A stretch of DNA of 64,000 nt from Legionella_C sp048541585 (GCF_048541585.1 NZ_CP183303.1:434001-498000), one strand, 5' to 3'. Positions 51,251-60,219 are shown, counted from the stretch's first letter. The notes: a model not told the origin generated them from the sequence alone. Translations and numbers: made by a program.

Positions 51251-51496
51251 TTACTTATGGTGATGGCGAAACATAGAAGATAATAAAAAGCCGAGAGCAC
51301 TAGCTGCCAATAAATAAGGAAGCGGCCTGTCAATAATTTTTTGTACAGCTGAGCCAGAATAATTTTTTATTGCTGATTGTGCATGAGCAATGCCATCACG
51401 ACTATCATGGATTACTTCAACAAATCGTTGCTTAACTCGTCTATGTAATGGCCTTGGGCTAAAATGACTCTGTGGCTCTTGATGTAAATGTTCCAT
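51251..51496 (-). CDS. Small membrane protein, DUF883 (ElaB/YqjD)-like
   Basis: An 81-aa protein with a basic, helical N-terminal half (RRVKQRFVEVIHDSRDGIAHAQ) and one C-terminal membrane helix (PYLLAASALGFLLSSM) ending in basic FRHHHK. This is the ElaB/YqjD/DUF883 layout; family members bind ribosomes and localise to the inner membrane in E. coli. TAAGGAGAG lies before the ATG at 51496. The short length limits certainty. Confidence 0.65.
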   Translation of the reverse strand: MEHLHQEPQSHFSPRPLHRRVKQRFVEVIHDSRDGIAHAQSAIKNYSGSAVQKIIDRPLPYLLAASALGFLLSSMFRHHHK

Positions 51497-51873
51497 TTTA
51501 CTCTCCTTATCCCTAAAACTGTTAATTTCATTACAAAGCTATCTTTTTAATAAAAGCTATCTTTTTAATAATAGACACTAAACTACGGATGGCAAATGGG
51601 AATTTTTTAAGTACAAATCCGTGACATTCTAAAGCGATGATATACATAGTTATAATTAAAATCCTGGTTAACTGATTGACCAATTAAAAATGAACCAATT
51701 TGTAACCAGTTGCTAAAGAGCTTGAATAATATTTTAAATTATCTAACAATTCGCTGCCTGGTTTTTAGAAGCCTTGCCAGCTTGAGTATAAACTTTTGAC
51801 AATTTTGGAGCTTCTAAAGATACTAAAAATACAAAGTAAATTATTTTACCTTCCGCATTTCAGGAGATTTTAA
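51497..51873. other. Intergenic region before the dimethylformamidase-like gene
   Basis: AT-rich sequence with no gene recognised. A direct repeat of AAGCTATCTTTTTAATA (51536-51569) lies at its left end. Divergent promoters for the flanking genes must be here. Confidence 0.4.
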
Positions 51874-53364
51874 GTGGATTTTAACAGAAAATTATCTATT
51901 TTTAGGACATCATCGTTTTTTCTCTCTGCCTTACTCTTTCATTCTGCATTTTCCAGCCCTGTTAAAATGACGCCGATACAAAATCCCATTGTAGAAGAAA
52001 ACGCCTTGCCTGGTACGCCAGGATGGGATGAACAGTTGTGGAAGAAAAAGGAGCCTTTAATCGAAGGATATGCTTCTACTACGAGTGCCGCGCCTGGAGA
52101 CAATTTAGAGTTTCATGTTCGCATGCTTAATCTGCCTGGCCATTATCGCTTAGATATTTATCGATTAGGTTGGTATAAGGGTGTAGGCGCAAGAAAAGTG
52201 GCTTGTTTGCCTAGCTGTTCAGTAGATAAGCCGGGACAATTTTACCCTACTGGAGCGATGGACTTAGATACGGGCGAGCTTAGAAATACTTGGCCAGTTA
52301 CCGATAAATTGATAGTTCCTAATAATTGGGTAAGTGGTTACTACTTTGCTTTACCAGTTCTGACGGATAAAAAAGAAGTTTATGAAAAGCCTATTCCCTT
52401 TATTATAAAAGCGGCTCCTGATAAAAAATCCACTATTTTGGTTAAAGCGTCTTTTAATACTTGGCAAGCTTATAATGAGTGGGGTGGCAAGAGTTTATAT
52501 AGAAGTACCGCACCTAAAGATAAAAGACAAGCTTATAAAGAAAGAGCCTATAAAGTATCCTTCGATAGACCACTACTTATTATGTCCAATGGTCCTTTCA
52601 GCCGTGAATACAATATGGTGCGCTTTTTAGAAAAAAATGGCTATGATGTTTCTTACACAACGGATTATGATATTGACCAATCACCGGAAGACTTAAAAAA
52701 ATATAAACTACTTATTTCAATGACCCATGATGAATATTGGAGTAAGCAAACTCGAGATGCTTTTGAAAGCGCGAGAGATTCGGGAGTCAATTTAGCTTTT
52801 ATGGGCGCTAATTTTATCTATTGGCAAGATAGGTATGAAAATAACGGCAGAACACTTGTAGTCTATAGAGAAAAAAACCTTGACCCAGAGCCAAACCCTT
52901 CTTTAAAAACGATTAGATATGAATTACTCACCCCTCCTCGCCCAGAATGTCTTTTGACCGGAGAAAAATATAATGTAGGTGCAAATGGTGCGAATCGTTC
53001 TGACTATGTTGTTTTGCAAAGTGTAGATAAAGACCCTTGGTTTAAAGGCACAGGTTTTCAACTAGGGGAGCATATCACAAATGTTGTTGGCGGGGAGTGG
53101 AACGAATATGCTCCAGGCTGTAGCCAAGGAACAGCTACTGTCTTGTTTCATTCAGATGCTATGTCAAAATACGGTACGTATTCGCCAGCAGATGCAATCA
53201 AACTTATCACTCCTTCTGGAAGTAAGATTTTTTCAGCGGGTTCAATTAATTTTTCTGTTGGTCTTGATAACTATGGGCCTTATGGCAAAAAAATTAATGA
53301 AAATGAAAAACTACAACGATTTATGAAAAATGTGCTCGATGATTTGAGTGGAAAAAAGAGCTAA
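51874..53364 (+). CDS. Exported protein resembling the N,N-dimethylformamidase large-subunit C-terminal domain
   Basis: A signal peptide of about 28 residues is followed by a beta-sandwich-type region (YASTTSAAPGDNLEFHVRML) and a large domain with motifs seen in the N,N-dimethylformamidase beta-subunit-like family: STILVKASFNTWQAYNEWGG, SREYNMVRFLEKNGYDVSY, SMTHDEYWSKQTRDAFE and FSAGSINFS. Activity on dimethylformamide is not implied; the domain is found in many secreted proteins of unknown role. The start is GTG at 51874, with AGGAG 7 nt upstream, and the surrounding gene context does not reveal the substrate. Confidence 0.78.
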   Translation: MDFNRKLSIFRTSSFFLSALLFHSAFSSPVKMTPIQNPIVEENALPGTPGWDEQLWKKKEPLIEGYASTTSAAPGDNLEFHVRMLNLPGHYRLDIYRLGWYKGVGARKVACLPSCSVDKPGQFYPTGAMDLDTGELRNTWPVTDKLIVPNNWVSGYYFALPVLTDKKEVYEKPIPFIIKAAPDKKSTILVKASFNTWQAYNEWGGKSLYRSTAPKDKRQAYKERAYKVSFDRPLLIMSNGPFSREYNMVRFLEKNGYDVSYTTDYDIDQSPEDLKKYKLLISMTHDEYWSKQTRDAFESARDSGVNLAFMGANFIYWQDRYENNGRTLVVYREKNLDPEPNPSLKTIRYELLTPPRPECLLTGEKYNVGANGANRSDYVVLQSVDKDPWFKGTGFQLGEHITNVVGGEWNEYAPGCSQGTATVLFHSDAMSKYGTYSPADAIKLITPSGSKIFSAGSINFSVGLDNYGPYGKKINENEKLQRFMKNVLDDLSGKKS

Positions 53365-53598
53365 TAAACTTCATATTTTTACCTGGAGCTAAACCTAAAA
53401 GGAATGTGCCCCTTTAAAGGTCACTTTATTGTCACCTTAAGAGGATGTTTGCAAACTGGCGAATATTTAATTGGTCAGTTAACGTTTAATTTTTAAGGGC
53501 TAAAAATAATTAAATTATATTAAAGTGAATTCCTAATATAAAGTTGCCTATTTAAATTTATAAGCAACTTTATATCGTCATTAATATATTGCATAAAT
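53365..53598. other. Intergenic region between convergent genes
   Basis: AT-rich with a few short inverted repeats (AAAGG...CCTTT around 53397-53415). No gene is visible. Confidence 0.4.
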
Positions 53599-54813
53599 TT
53601 AATTTAAGGTTAACCATAAATGTTCAAAGCCTGAAAAAGATAAACTATGATGCTTTCTAATAGCAGATTGCTTTTTATCTAACTTTAAGCTTGGGTAATA
53701 TTGTAATAACATTTTAAAAACTAAATTCATCTCGATTCGTGCAAGCTTTGCACCTAAGCAGAAATGCCCGCCATAACCATAACTAAAATGAGGAGCATGT
53801 AAACGTGAGTCAAGTTTTATGGTATCAGGTTCAGGAAAATAATCTGGATCACGGTTGATAGCATGGGTTGAGATAAAAATAACGCTTCCTGCTTTAATAA
53901 ATTGCTCACCTAAATAAGTATCCTTTTTAGTTACACGAAAAATAAACGTTACTGCAGGATCAAGTCGATTAGTTTCTTCTATGTAATCATCTAAATGATT
54001 AAGAGAGCTGGCCATTTTTTGCCAAAGATTCGGTGTGGAAAGCATTGTATAGAGATTATTGCACATTTGATCAGTGGTCGTTACTTGACCTGCTACTAAC
54101 ATCATCACCGCTTGAGAGATAATTTCTTCATCATTTAAGCCAAAATGCGCTTGATGCTCAAGCAAAACACTTAAAAAATCATTACTAGGTTTTGCTCGCC
54201 TTTGATCAATTAACGCTGCAAAGTAATTATATAAATTTTGCGCACTCGTATTAACCTTAATTCCATCTTCATTAAAATAAGTAGTTGAGCCGCCAAAAAA
54301 TTGCGTCATATTATTAGACCAATTGTAAAAATCTAAGCGTTCTTCCTCAGGAATAGCAAATAGTTCAGCAAGCGTTGTTGAAGGAATAACTTGCGCAATT
54401 TCGGTGACAAAGTCAAACGCTTGATTAGGTTTAAAACCAGCTAAGCGCTTAAGTAACGTTTGCTCAATAAGGGGCTTTAACTCTACTAGTTTTTGATTAG
54501 TAAAGCCCTGATAACAAATACGACGTCTTTTGGTGTGTTCTGGTGCATCACTCATGACCATCATTTTGCTGACTACTTTAAAAAAGTCTTGGATTAGAGA
54601 TAAATCCATCTCAGGCATGCGAGAAATAAAAAAAGGACTTCTATCGCAGGTATAATCTGAACTTAACAAAACTTGCTTAGCTAGGTCATATTTGGTAACA
54701 ACCCAAAATTTACCCGGATCCCACCAGAATAAAGATCCCATTTCATGTAAATGATGAGCAAATTCTTCAGGCGTAGTGGTTTGTTTTAACTGCATTAAAG
54801 TATACGTTGTCAT
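53599..54813 (-). CDS. Cytochrome P450
   Basis: A soluble bacterial P450 of 404 aa. The heme thiolate cysteine lies in FSYGYGGHFCLGAKLARIE near residue 355, the ExxR motif in EETNR, and the oxygen-binding helix segment MLVAGQVTTTDQ, in which threonines replace the usual (A/G)GxxT arrangement only partly. The last gene of the pvc operon, it overlaps pvcB by ATGA. In isonitrile clusters a P450 or dioxygenase tailors the tyrosine- or tryptophan-derived isonitrile. It is the only P450 here; no PvcC-like flavin hydroxylase is adjacent. Confidence 0.92.
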   Translation of the reverse strand: MTTYTLMQLKQTTTPEEFAHHLHEMGSLFWWDPGKFWVVTKYDLAKQVLLSSDYTCDRSPFFISRMPEMDLSLIQDFFKVVSKMMVMSDAPEHTKRRRICYQGFTNQKLVELKPLIEQTLLKRLAGFKPNQAFDFVTEIAQVIPSTTLAELFAIPEEERLDFYNWSNNMTQFFGGSTTYFNEDGIKVNTSAQNLYNYFAALIDQRRAKPSNDFLSVLLEHQAHFGLNDEEIISQAVMMLVAGQVTTTDQMCNNLYTMLSTPNLWQKMASSLNHLDDYIEETNRLDPAVTFIFRVTKKDTYLGEQFIKAGSVIFISTHAINRDPDYFPEPDTIKLDSRLHAPHFSYGYGGHFCLGAKLARIEMNLVFKMLLQYYPSLKLDKKQSAIRKHHSLSFSGFEHLWLTLN

Positions 54814-55586
54814 AGGATTTGAATCCTTCTTAGGTGGCGAGGTGTAATTTCGCTAAAGGCATTGCGTCCATGTAGAAGAGAGAAGTTATCTGCAAGAAGG
54901 TAGTCTCCTGTTTGCCACTGATGTTGATAGCAATAACGCGGATTACGCATTAACTGACTAATATTTTTAATAATGGCTTCTGATTCAGCATGACTTTTAT
55001 TAATGACTGAAACCTCTACCGGATTAAGATAGTCTTCACCAACAGGTTCCGCAAAACGTATAATCGTTTGTTGAGTGTCTGGATGCCTGGCAATTAAATT
55101 TCGTTTAATATGGCCGCCATAGTGGGCTAATTTTTCTGTTGCAAAAGTTAATTCATATGTTAACCATTGTTGTCGCTGTTGCTCAGTGGCATCTTGCCAA
55201 ACTGCTTCTGTATTGACAAATAGCGTCTCGCCACCGGTATGTTGTTTAGGAGCTTGTAGACAATGAAAAAATAAAAAACGTGGCTCTTGATAAAAGGCGC
55301 CATCCCAATGTAGTGGTACATCGCCATGCGTGAATAAATAATTTTTAGCCTTAAGATCAGGCCGCATTTCCATCACAGGACCGAAATCCCAATGCAAAAG
55401 TTTAGCTTGCGAGGAGCAATAGGTTAACAATTGCTCGCGAGTTAAGGTTGGTAAACCACGAAATAAAACTATCTTATGGCGCCTAACTTTCTTAAGAATT
55501 TCAGTTAAATTAATGTCAGCTAAACAATTAACTTGCTCTTTTGTAAAAATATATGAGTGAAAGGAAGAATCTATTATTGTAGTCAT
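54810..55586 (-). CDS. pvcB: PvcB-like Fe(II)/2-oxoglutarate dioxygenase (TauD family)
   Basis: A non-heme iron dioxygenase that in isonitrile pathways oxidises and decarboxylates the PvcA product. It has the His-X-Asp pair in PLHWDGAF (His93, Asp95), a distal histidine in LLHGRNAF and a final arginine cluster (PRHLRRIQIL) for 2-oxoglutarate. The start is ATG 55586, which overlaps the pvcA stop as TAATG, with GGAGG 7 nt upstream; the frame could be extended to a TTG at 55592. The length (258 aa) is normal for PvcB. Confidence 0.9.
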   Translation of the reverse strand: MTTIIDSSFHSYIFTKEQVNCLADINLTEILKKVRRHKIVLFRGLPTLTREQLLTYCSSQAKLLHWDFGPVMEMRPDLKAKNYLFTHGDVPLHWDGAFYQEPRFLFFHCLQAPKQHTGGETLFVNTEAVWQDATEQQRQQWLTYELTFATEKLAHYGGHIKRNLIARHPDTQQTIIRFAEPVGEDYLNPVEVSVINKSHAESEAIIKNISQLMRNPRYCYQHQWQTGDYLLADNFSLLHGRNAFSEITPRHLRRIQIL

Positions 55587-56503
55587 TAGCAAGCCTCCAA
55601 AACGTAATGATCGTGGTTGAGTTTAGCACCTAAGCGTTCGGCTTCTATCCGTTTAATTAATTGCCAAGATTCTTTATTTTTCAATAAAACATTATGCCAA
55701 GGTGTTGCCCAGCAATTACTAGCGGGCAGAAATTGAATGCCTAGTTTTTCAGAACCGCAAGGTTGAGGATGAATGGATAAACGGATGGCAAATGGAAAGT
55801 GCTTTGCTAATAAGTTAGACCAAGCATTAGAACGTCTTATTACTTCATAAGCAACTTGCTTTGCCTCTTTACGAATTTGATTTTTTGAAAGCGTGCGTCG
55901 TAAATATAATTGATCTTCTGTAATAAAGCGATGAATACCATTAAATTGATAGAGAAGCACTTCATCTGCTTGAATTTTCTTTTTTAATGACATCACTGAT
56001 TCACTAAAGTCTTGCATTAAATTGTTGCGCATACTTGCATAAGTTTGCCCGACATAAACATCATCTAAAGAAAAAGTGCTTAGATAGGTTAATTCGTTTT
56101 CGGCAATGATTGATTTAATCCCCTGTTGATACAAATCAACATCACTGTCTTCAACTAAAACTAAATCATTAAAAACACGACCATCTGAGCAAATAATAAG
56201 ATTTACGCCTGGCGCATGTAGCTGATTTATTTTTGCACATAAATGATTAAGATTGGTGAGTCCCATGATTTCTCCTAAATCAGGGCAAGAAGAAATAGTT
56301 TTCTCACGGTTAGCAGATTTAGCTGGAAAAGCAGGTAAAATTAAAGTGATTGGCTGCTCCATTTTAATGGCTTGCATAACTTGACCTAAGTGAGGCGCTT
56401 GGCAACTTAGGCAATAGTTACCCTGGCAATAAAGAGCATAGGGTTTAACTTGTCGCTTTTGTTTTAATAGTAAAGAAATTATTTCTGCTGCTATCCTCTG
56501 CAT
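55586..56503 (-). CDS. pvcA: Isocyanide (isonitrile) synthase, PvcA/DIT1 family
   Basis: PvcA converts an amino acid, usually tyrosine or tryptophan, plus ribulose-5-phosphate, into an isonitrile. The DIT1_PvcA domain is shown by ITLILPAFPAKSANREKTI, the GVNLIICSDGRVFND segment and SIHPQPCGSEKLGIQFLP with CWATPWHNVLL at the C-terminal end. The length (305 aa) is close to the family average. A near-perfect Fur box lies 25 nt upstream of its start, and AGGAGC is 7 nt before the ATG. It is the first gene of the pvcA-pvcB-P450 unit. Confidence 0.92.
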   Translation of the reverse strand: MQRIAAEIISLLLKQKRQVKPYALYCQGNYCLSCQAPHLGQVMQAIKMEQPITLILPAFPAKSANREKTISSCPDLGEIMGLTNLNHLCAKINQLHAPGVNLIICSDGRVFNDLVLVEDSDVDLYQQGIKSIIAENELTYLSTFSLDDVYVGQTYASMRNNLMQDFSESVMSLKKKIQADEVLLYQFNGIHRFITEDQLYLRRTLSKNQIRKEAKQVAYEVIRRSNAWSNLLAKHFPFAIRLSIHPQPCGSEKLGIQFLPASNCWATPWHNVLLKNKESWQLIKRIEAERLGAKLNHDHYVLEAC

Positions 56504-56527
56504 TGTTGTAGCTCCTAAAATCTGTTA

Positions 56528-56544
56528 ATGAGAATTATTCTCAT
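56528..56544. promoter_or_regulatory. Fur box upstream of pvcA
   Basis: ATGAGAAT-T-ATTCTCAT is a perfect 8-1-8 palindrome. Its core TGAGAATTATTCTCA matches the 7-1-7 Fur model (TGATAATNATTATCA) with one symmetrical change per arm. It lies 25 nt before the pvcA start and 66 nt before the divergent LysR gene, so Fur probably represses one or both promoters when iron is plentiful. Confidence 0.82.
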
Positions 56545-56609
56545 CCTAGTAAAAACTTTGATAAATTGATAATATTATTACCGAATTAATTTGATAAGTT
56601 AAAGTAATC

Positions 56610-57494
56610 ATGATTGATTTTGACGCATTGAAAGTTTTTGTCACAGTAATTGAAAAAGGCGGGTTTCATGCTGCTGCAGAGGCCATGTTTAAATCCCAGC
56701 CAGCTATTACCCATACTATTAAAAAACTAGAAGAGCAGTTAGATATTAGCCTCTTTGATCGAAGTTATTATCGACCGCGCTTAACTATACAAGGTGAGAA
56801 ATTGTATCAAAGAGCTAAAACGTTAATTTCCCATTGGCAACATATCAATCAGTTTGCAGAGTTATTACAAGAAGATATGGAGACTGATATTACCATAGCT
56901 ATTGATGTGTTTTACCCCTTAACTGAATTAAAAGATTTATTTCATCACTGGATAAGCTGTTTTCCACAAACACATTTTCATTTTCTTTCAGAATCTATAG
57001 GGGGCGCTTGTGAGCGCCTATTACAAGGACAAGCAGATTTAATTATTAGTGAAAATTTAATTTCTAAACAAGCAGTCGAGGTAATTCCTCTAACAACTGT
57101 GTTAATGCCTGCTGTTGCCACACCGCAGTTTATTAATCAATATAAGGAACAATTAGGTAATCTAGATACACTTAAAGACTGCCTACAAGTTATTTTAAAA
57201 GACTCATCAAAAGCTGACTTTTCATTTGGTGTTATTGAGCATTGTAAGCATTGGACAGTTAGTGACGTTATGGCGAAAAAAGAAATTATTTTAGCCGGTT
57301 TAGGCTGGGGCCGCTTGCCAAAGCACCTTATTGATACAGAATTAAATAACGGCAGTTTACAAGTTCTATCAGGCCACCATTTTGATGAGCGCCTTGTTCC
57401 GCTTGAAGCTATTCGCTTGCAAAAGCCCGTTCAAGGTTTAATTGCCAAACAATTGTGGAATGATTTATTAAATTTTAAAAAAATAGGCAGGTAA
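56610..57494 (+). CDS. LysR-family transcriptional regulator
   Basis: An N-terminal winged helix-turn-helix (FDALKVFVTVIEKGGFHAA and SQPAITHTIKKLEEQLDIS, residues 3-50) precedes a periplasmic-binding-protein-like effector domain (residues about 90-290). It is divergent from pvcA and therefore the probable regulator of the isonitrile cluster, with an unknown inducer. A Fur box lies in the shared promoter region. The length (294 aa) is typical. Confidence 0.92.
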   Translation: MIDFDALKVFVTVIEKGGFHAAAEAMFKSQPAITHTIKKLEEQLDISLFDRSYYRPRLTIQGEKLYQRAKTLISHWQHINQFAELLQEDMETDITIAIDVFYPLTELKDLFHHWISCFPQTHFHFLSESIGGACERLLQGQADLIISENLISKQAVEVIPLTTVLMPAVATPQFINQYKEQLGNLDTLKDCLQVILKDSSKADFSFGVIEHCKHWTVSDVMAKKEIILAGLGWGRLPKHLIDTELNNGSLQVLSGHHFDERLVPLEAIRLQKPVQGLIAKQLWNDLLNFKKIGR

Positions 57495-57923
57495 GGGTTT
57501 TTTACTTTAAATGAAACTTTAATACTGCCTAGTGTTTCTAAGAGAAAGTCATGCTATAACATATATTGTTTTATTTACTGCGTAATAGAGCAGGGAATAA
57601 TTTGAACCTTAGTGAAAGATTATATTTGAGTTCATTGTGCTTAATAAGCATACATAATATGCGCAGTTTGGTATTTTGGATGAGTATTTTTACAGCATTA
57701 TTTTCGTGCGTTGTACCAAATACAGCCTTTTGGTAAGGGGGATCTCTTAATGGCGTCAGCTTAAGAACAACTCTGTCATTCCCCTGTAGGCGGGAATCTA
57801 TTTTTATGCTGGTTTAATGTAAGTATTAAAATAGACTTCCGTCTACGCGAAGATGACAAACTCTTCTGTTGAAACCATTAAATGATTTCTTAATTTACTG
57901 CTAATCTTAAGGAGCTTACGCCA
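57495..57923. other. Intergenic region with repeat sequences
   Basis: No gene is visible. The segment 57600-57680 (TTGAACCTTAGTGAAAG and onwards) resembles the duplicated segment after glgE, and the palindromic repeat at 57774-57857 follows. The promoter of the AhpD-like gene should lie after the repeat. Confidence 0.5.
57774..57857. repeat. Palindromic repeat copy 4
   Basis: Left arm TGTCATTCCCCTGTAGGCGG and right arm CCGTCTACGCGAAGATGACA belong to the same family as the copies at 22631-23100, with more changes. The centre (TTTTTATGCTGGTTTAATG) matches the copy at 23010. Confidence 0.8.
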
Positions 57924-58265
57924 ATGTCAACTAAATTTAGTGATATTACAAAAGGAATTAATACTCAATTAGCTAAAATGCACAAAGAAATGCCAGAGGT
58001 AATGGCTAGTTTTGCTACATTAGGCCAGGCAGCAGGAAAAGATGGTGTATTAAATAAAAAGACAAAAGAGTTAATAGCTATGGCTTTAGCTGTAGCAAAT
58101 CATTGTCCTGGCTGTATCGGTTTTCATTCACAAAAATTAGCTAAATTAGAAACCACTAAAGAAGAACTTATGGAAACGCTAGCAATGGCTATTTACATGG
58201 GAGGTGGACCTTCTTTAATGTATGCTGCCGAAGCTTTAGAAGCGTTTGAAGAGTTTAATCAATAG
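57924..58265 (+). CDS. Carboxymuconolactone decarboxylase / AhpD-like protein
   Basis: A 113-aa helical protein with the AhpD-type CPGC (Cys61, Cys64) and His68 motif NHCPGCIGFH, the site that takes part in peroxidase-coupled redox in AhpD. Small CMD-family members have diverse or unknown roles; a thiol-dependent reductase activity is the best inference. The length agrees with the single-domain subgroup. AAGGAGC lies upstream of the ATG at 57924. Confidence 0.88.
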   Translation: MSTKFSDITKGINTQLAKMHKEMPEVMASFATLGQAAGKDGVLNKKTKELIAMALAVANHCPGCIGFHSQKLAKLETTKEELMETLAMAIYMGGGPSLMYAAEALEAFEEFNQ

Positions 58266-58290
58266 AAATTAAGCTGTTATATTAAGCAAA

Positions 58291-58328
58291 AAGTAAAAAC
58301 TGGTATTTTTTAGTATCAGTTTTTACTT
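58291..58328 (+). terminator. Hairpin terminator after the AhpD-like gene
   Basis: AAGTAAAAACTG pairs with CAGTTTTTACTT over 12 bp, extended by a further GU-containing pairing to about 15 bp, with a small loop, followed by TTAATTTT. Confidence 0.7.
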
Positions 58329-58689
58329 TAATTTTAAGGGTTATTAACTTATTGATTCCTTAGTAATGAATGATGCTCAAGCATTCTGCCTTTAAGCATA
58401 AAATTTAATAATTTACTTAAAATTTTTTTTCTTTAACCAATCTAATAGACTCTTTACCGGGCAAAATAATCTTCGCCTAATTACTATGACTTATTTGTGA
58501 AAGTCAGTAATCTAGCTAAATTAAGGGCTTTTTTGGGCAAGCCGTAGGAAATAGAGCCTATAGAAAGAGCTTTTAATAGTTGTTATTTTTATCCTGGGCA
58601 AAGGTTCAAGAGCGATTTCCAATTGTTCATAATAATTACTTAATGTTTATTTTGTATAATTAAAGGCCAATTAATTATTTAAGCTTATT
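58329..58689. other. AT-rich intergenic region
   Basis: No gene, RNA or clear repeat was recognised in these 360 bp. Confidence 0.4.
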
Positions 58690-59490
58690 ATGAATCGAAG
58701 CCTGTTAAAATTTTATAAAGATTGGTTAAACAGTTATTGTAAAAGAAATCCGTCTGCAACAGTAAATATTGTTGTTGCAAGAAAATTAATAAACGACTTA
58801 GATAAAGTACAAACTCTTAAAGAAGCATCAGCACTTTTCTTTGCAATTATTGAGGAAAAGAGCCGTGCTGATTCTAATTTAACGAAAGGTTTCCTTTCTT
58901 TGTGTCAAAATAAAACGAAAGGTTTGCTTTCTTTGTTTCAAAATAAAACTAGCTCTAGAGAAAATAAAACTAGCTCTATAGAAGATATTTTTTATAAAAA
59001 TATAACGATTTGGCACGCGCAAGCAGAAAAGATGTTATCAATGATAGATAAGGTTGAAGAAAAAGTAGGCACGCTTATCCCTTACGCTGGAATAGAACCA
59101 ATAATCACTTTGTTAAACGAGATTTTATCAAGAAAAGAGGATTTATTGCTTAATGATAAAGGGGGAAGTCTTTTAAATTTATTAAATACAGCAGATTTAA
59201 AAGAGATGCTAAATTACTTAGTGAGCTTATCTGTAAATGAACAGGCTTTAGCACCGCAGACCTCAATAGGTTTGTTTAGTTCAAAAAATGAGCATAGTTT
59301 TACATATGAGCAGCCTATAGACAATTTACATGCTGAATGCCAAAAATTATTTAAGGTCGTGACCAGTAATTGTAGTCCTGAAAATAAAAATTGGGAAAAT
59401 CTCAATAGCTTATTTCAAACGGCTATTCCTATTTATAAAGATATAAAAGCATCGTTAGAAGTAGAGGCAAGCAAAACGCAGGAAATTTAA
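58690..59490 (+). CDS. Orphan protein with short internal tandem repeats
   Basis: A 266-aa cytosolic-looking helical protein that I do not recognise. It has a duplicated segment: KGFLSLCQNKT followed by KGLLSLFQNKT (33-bp DNA repeat at 58882-58914 and 58915-58947), then SSRENKTSSIEDI from a 21-bp repeat at 58940-58960 and 58961-58981. The second half has EKVGTLIPYAGIEPIITLLNE. No signal peptide or membrane helix is seen. The character (orphan, repeat-containing, helical) is compatible with a Dot/Icm substrate but does not prove it. Confidence 0.6.
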   Translation: MNRSLLKFYKDWLNSYCKRNPSATVNIVVARKLINDLDKVQTLKEASALFFAIIEEKSRADSNLTKGFLSLCQNKTKGLLSLFQNKTSSRENKTSSIEDIFYKNITIWHAQAEKMLSMIDKVEEKVGTLIPYAGIEPIITLLNEILSRKEDLLLNDKGGSLLNLLNTADLKEMLNYLVSLSVNEQALAPQTSIGLFSSKNEHSFTYEQPIDNLHAECQKLFKVVTSNCSPENKNWENLNSLFQTAIPIYKDIKASLEVEASKTQEI

Positions 59491-59557
59491 ATAAAAAGCT
59501 AATAAATTAGCTGAACTTGCTCATCTATAAGAGTAACTTGTCAAATTAATTAATAGG

Positions 59558-60028
59558 CTATTTTTTTAAGCCTGCAGCTTCTAAATGTTGCATCGCTTGG
59601 TCTTCATTTTTAAAGCCTAAACTAGGTGCGGCTTGGGATTGACAGGGATAATTTTGCATAACACCTAACCAAGCAATTTGCGATACAGTCATTTTATCTT
59701 TATCGCTTTGTTGACTTGAAATATTATTATAAGTACGCAAAATAATGTCATGCAGCGTTTCGGCAGTCAGCTTTATATTACTAGGTAAACAAAATAGAGG
59801 CTTTCCTTGGTTTTTGGCTAGTTCATTTCCTTGTACTAGTGTTTCAGCAATACTTTCATCAGCTAAAATTAAGATGTTTCGTGCCGAGCGGGCCCAAGCA
59901 TGTGCTTGCGGGTCTGCTTTCATTTCCATCTTCGGAATGTTATTAAAAATATTCATATAATGATCAATCGTATCTGCAGCAGTAGCGAAGGATGCTCCAA
60001 AGATAAATAAGCTAATTAGCAAGCGCAT
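59558..60028 (-). CDS. Exported small protein with Rap1a/Tai-like pattern
   Basis: A signal peptide (MRLLISLFIFGASFATA) precedes about 140 residues with KPLFCLPSNIKLTAETLHDI and ending in LGVMQNYPC, a two-cysteine pattern reminiscent of the Rap1a/Tai immunity-type fold. The two cysteines would probably form a disulfide in the periplasm. No matching toxin is adjacent, so an immunity function is not claimed. The ATG at 60028 is chosen because AGGA lies 5 nt upstream; an ATG at 60040 overlaps this site. Confidence 0.65.
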   Translation of the reverse strand: MRLLISLFIFGASFATAADTIDHYMNIFNNIPKMEMKADPQAHAWARSARNILILADESIAETLVQGNELAKNQGKPLFCLPSNIKLTAETLHDIILRTYNNISSQQSDKDKMTVSQIAWLGVMQNYPCQSQAAPSLGFKNEDQAMQHLEAAGLKK

Positions 60029-60219
60029 AATAGTCCTCATGCTTTATTTAAATTATTATTATCTATTAAAATTGCTCTTAGATACCCTTATGGCTAATTG
60101 ATCTTTACATTCTTCGATAAGAAGTATAAATCTCAAAATGCTGTAAAAATATTAACACCAAATTTAAGTAGGGAATAGCTGTAGAGTATTCATCTTAGCA
60201 GAATTAATATACTTCTTCC

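Noticed and set aside
59558..60028. Immunity protein of a contact-dependent toxin system
   Set aside because: The Rap1a/Tai-like pattern is weak and no toxin or secretion gene is adjacent.
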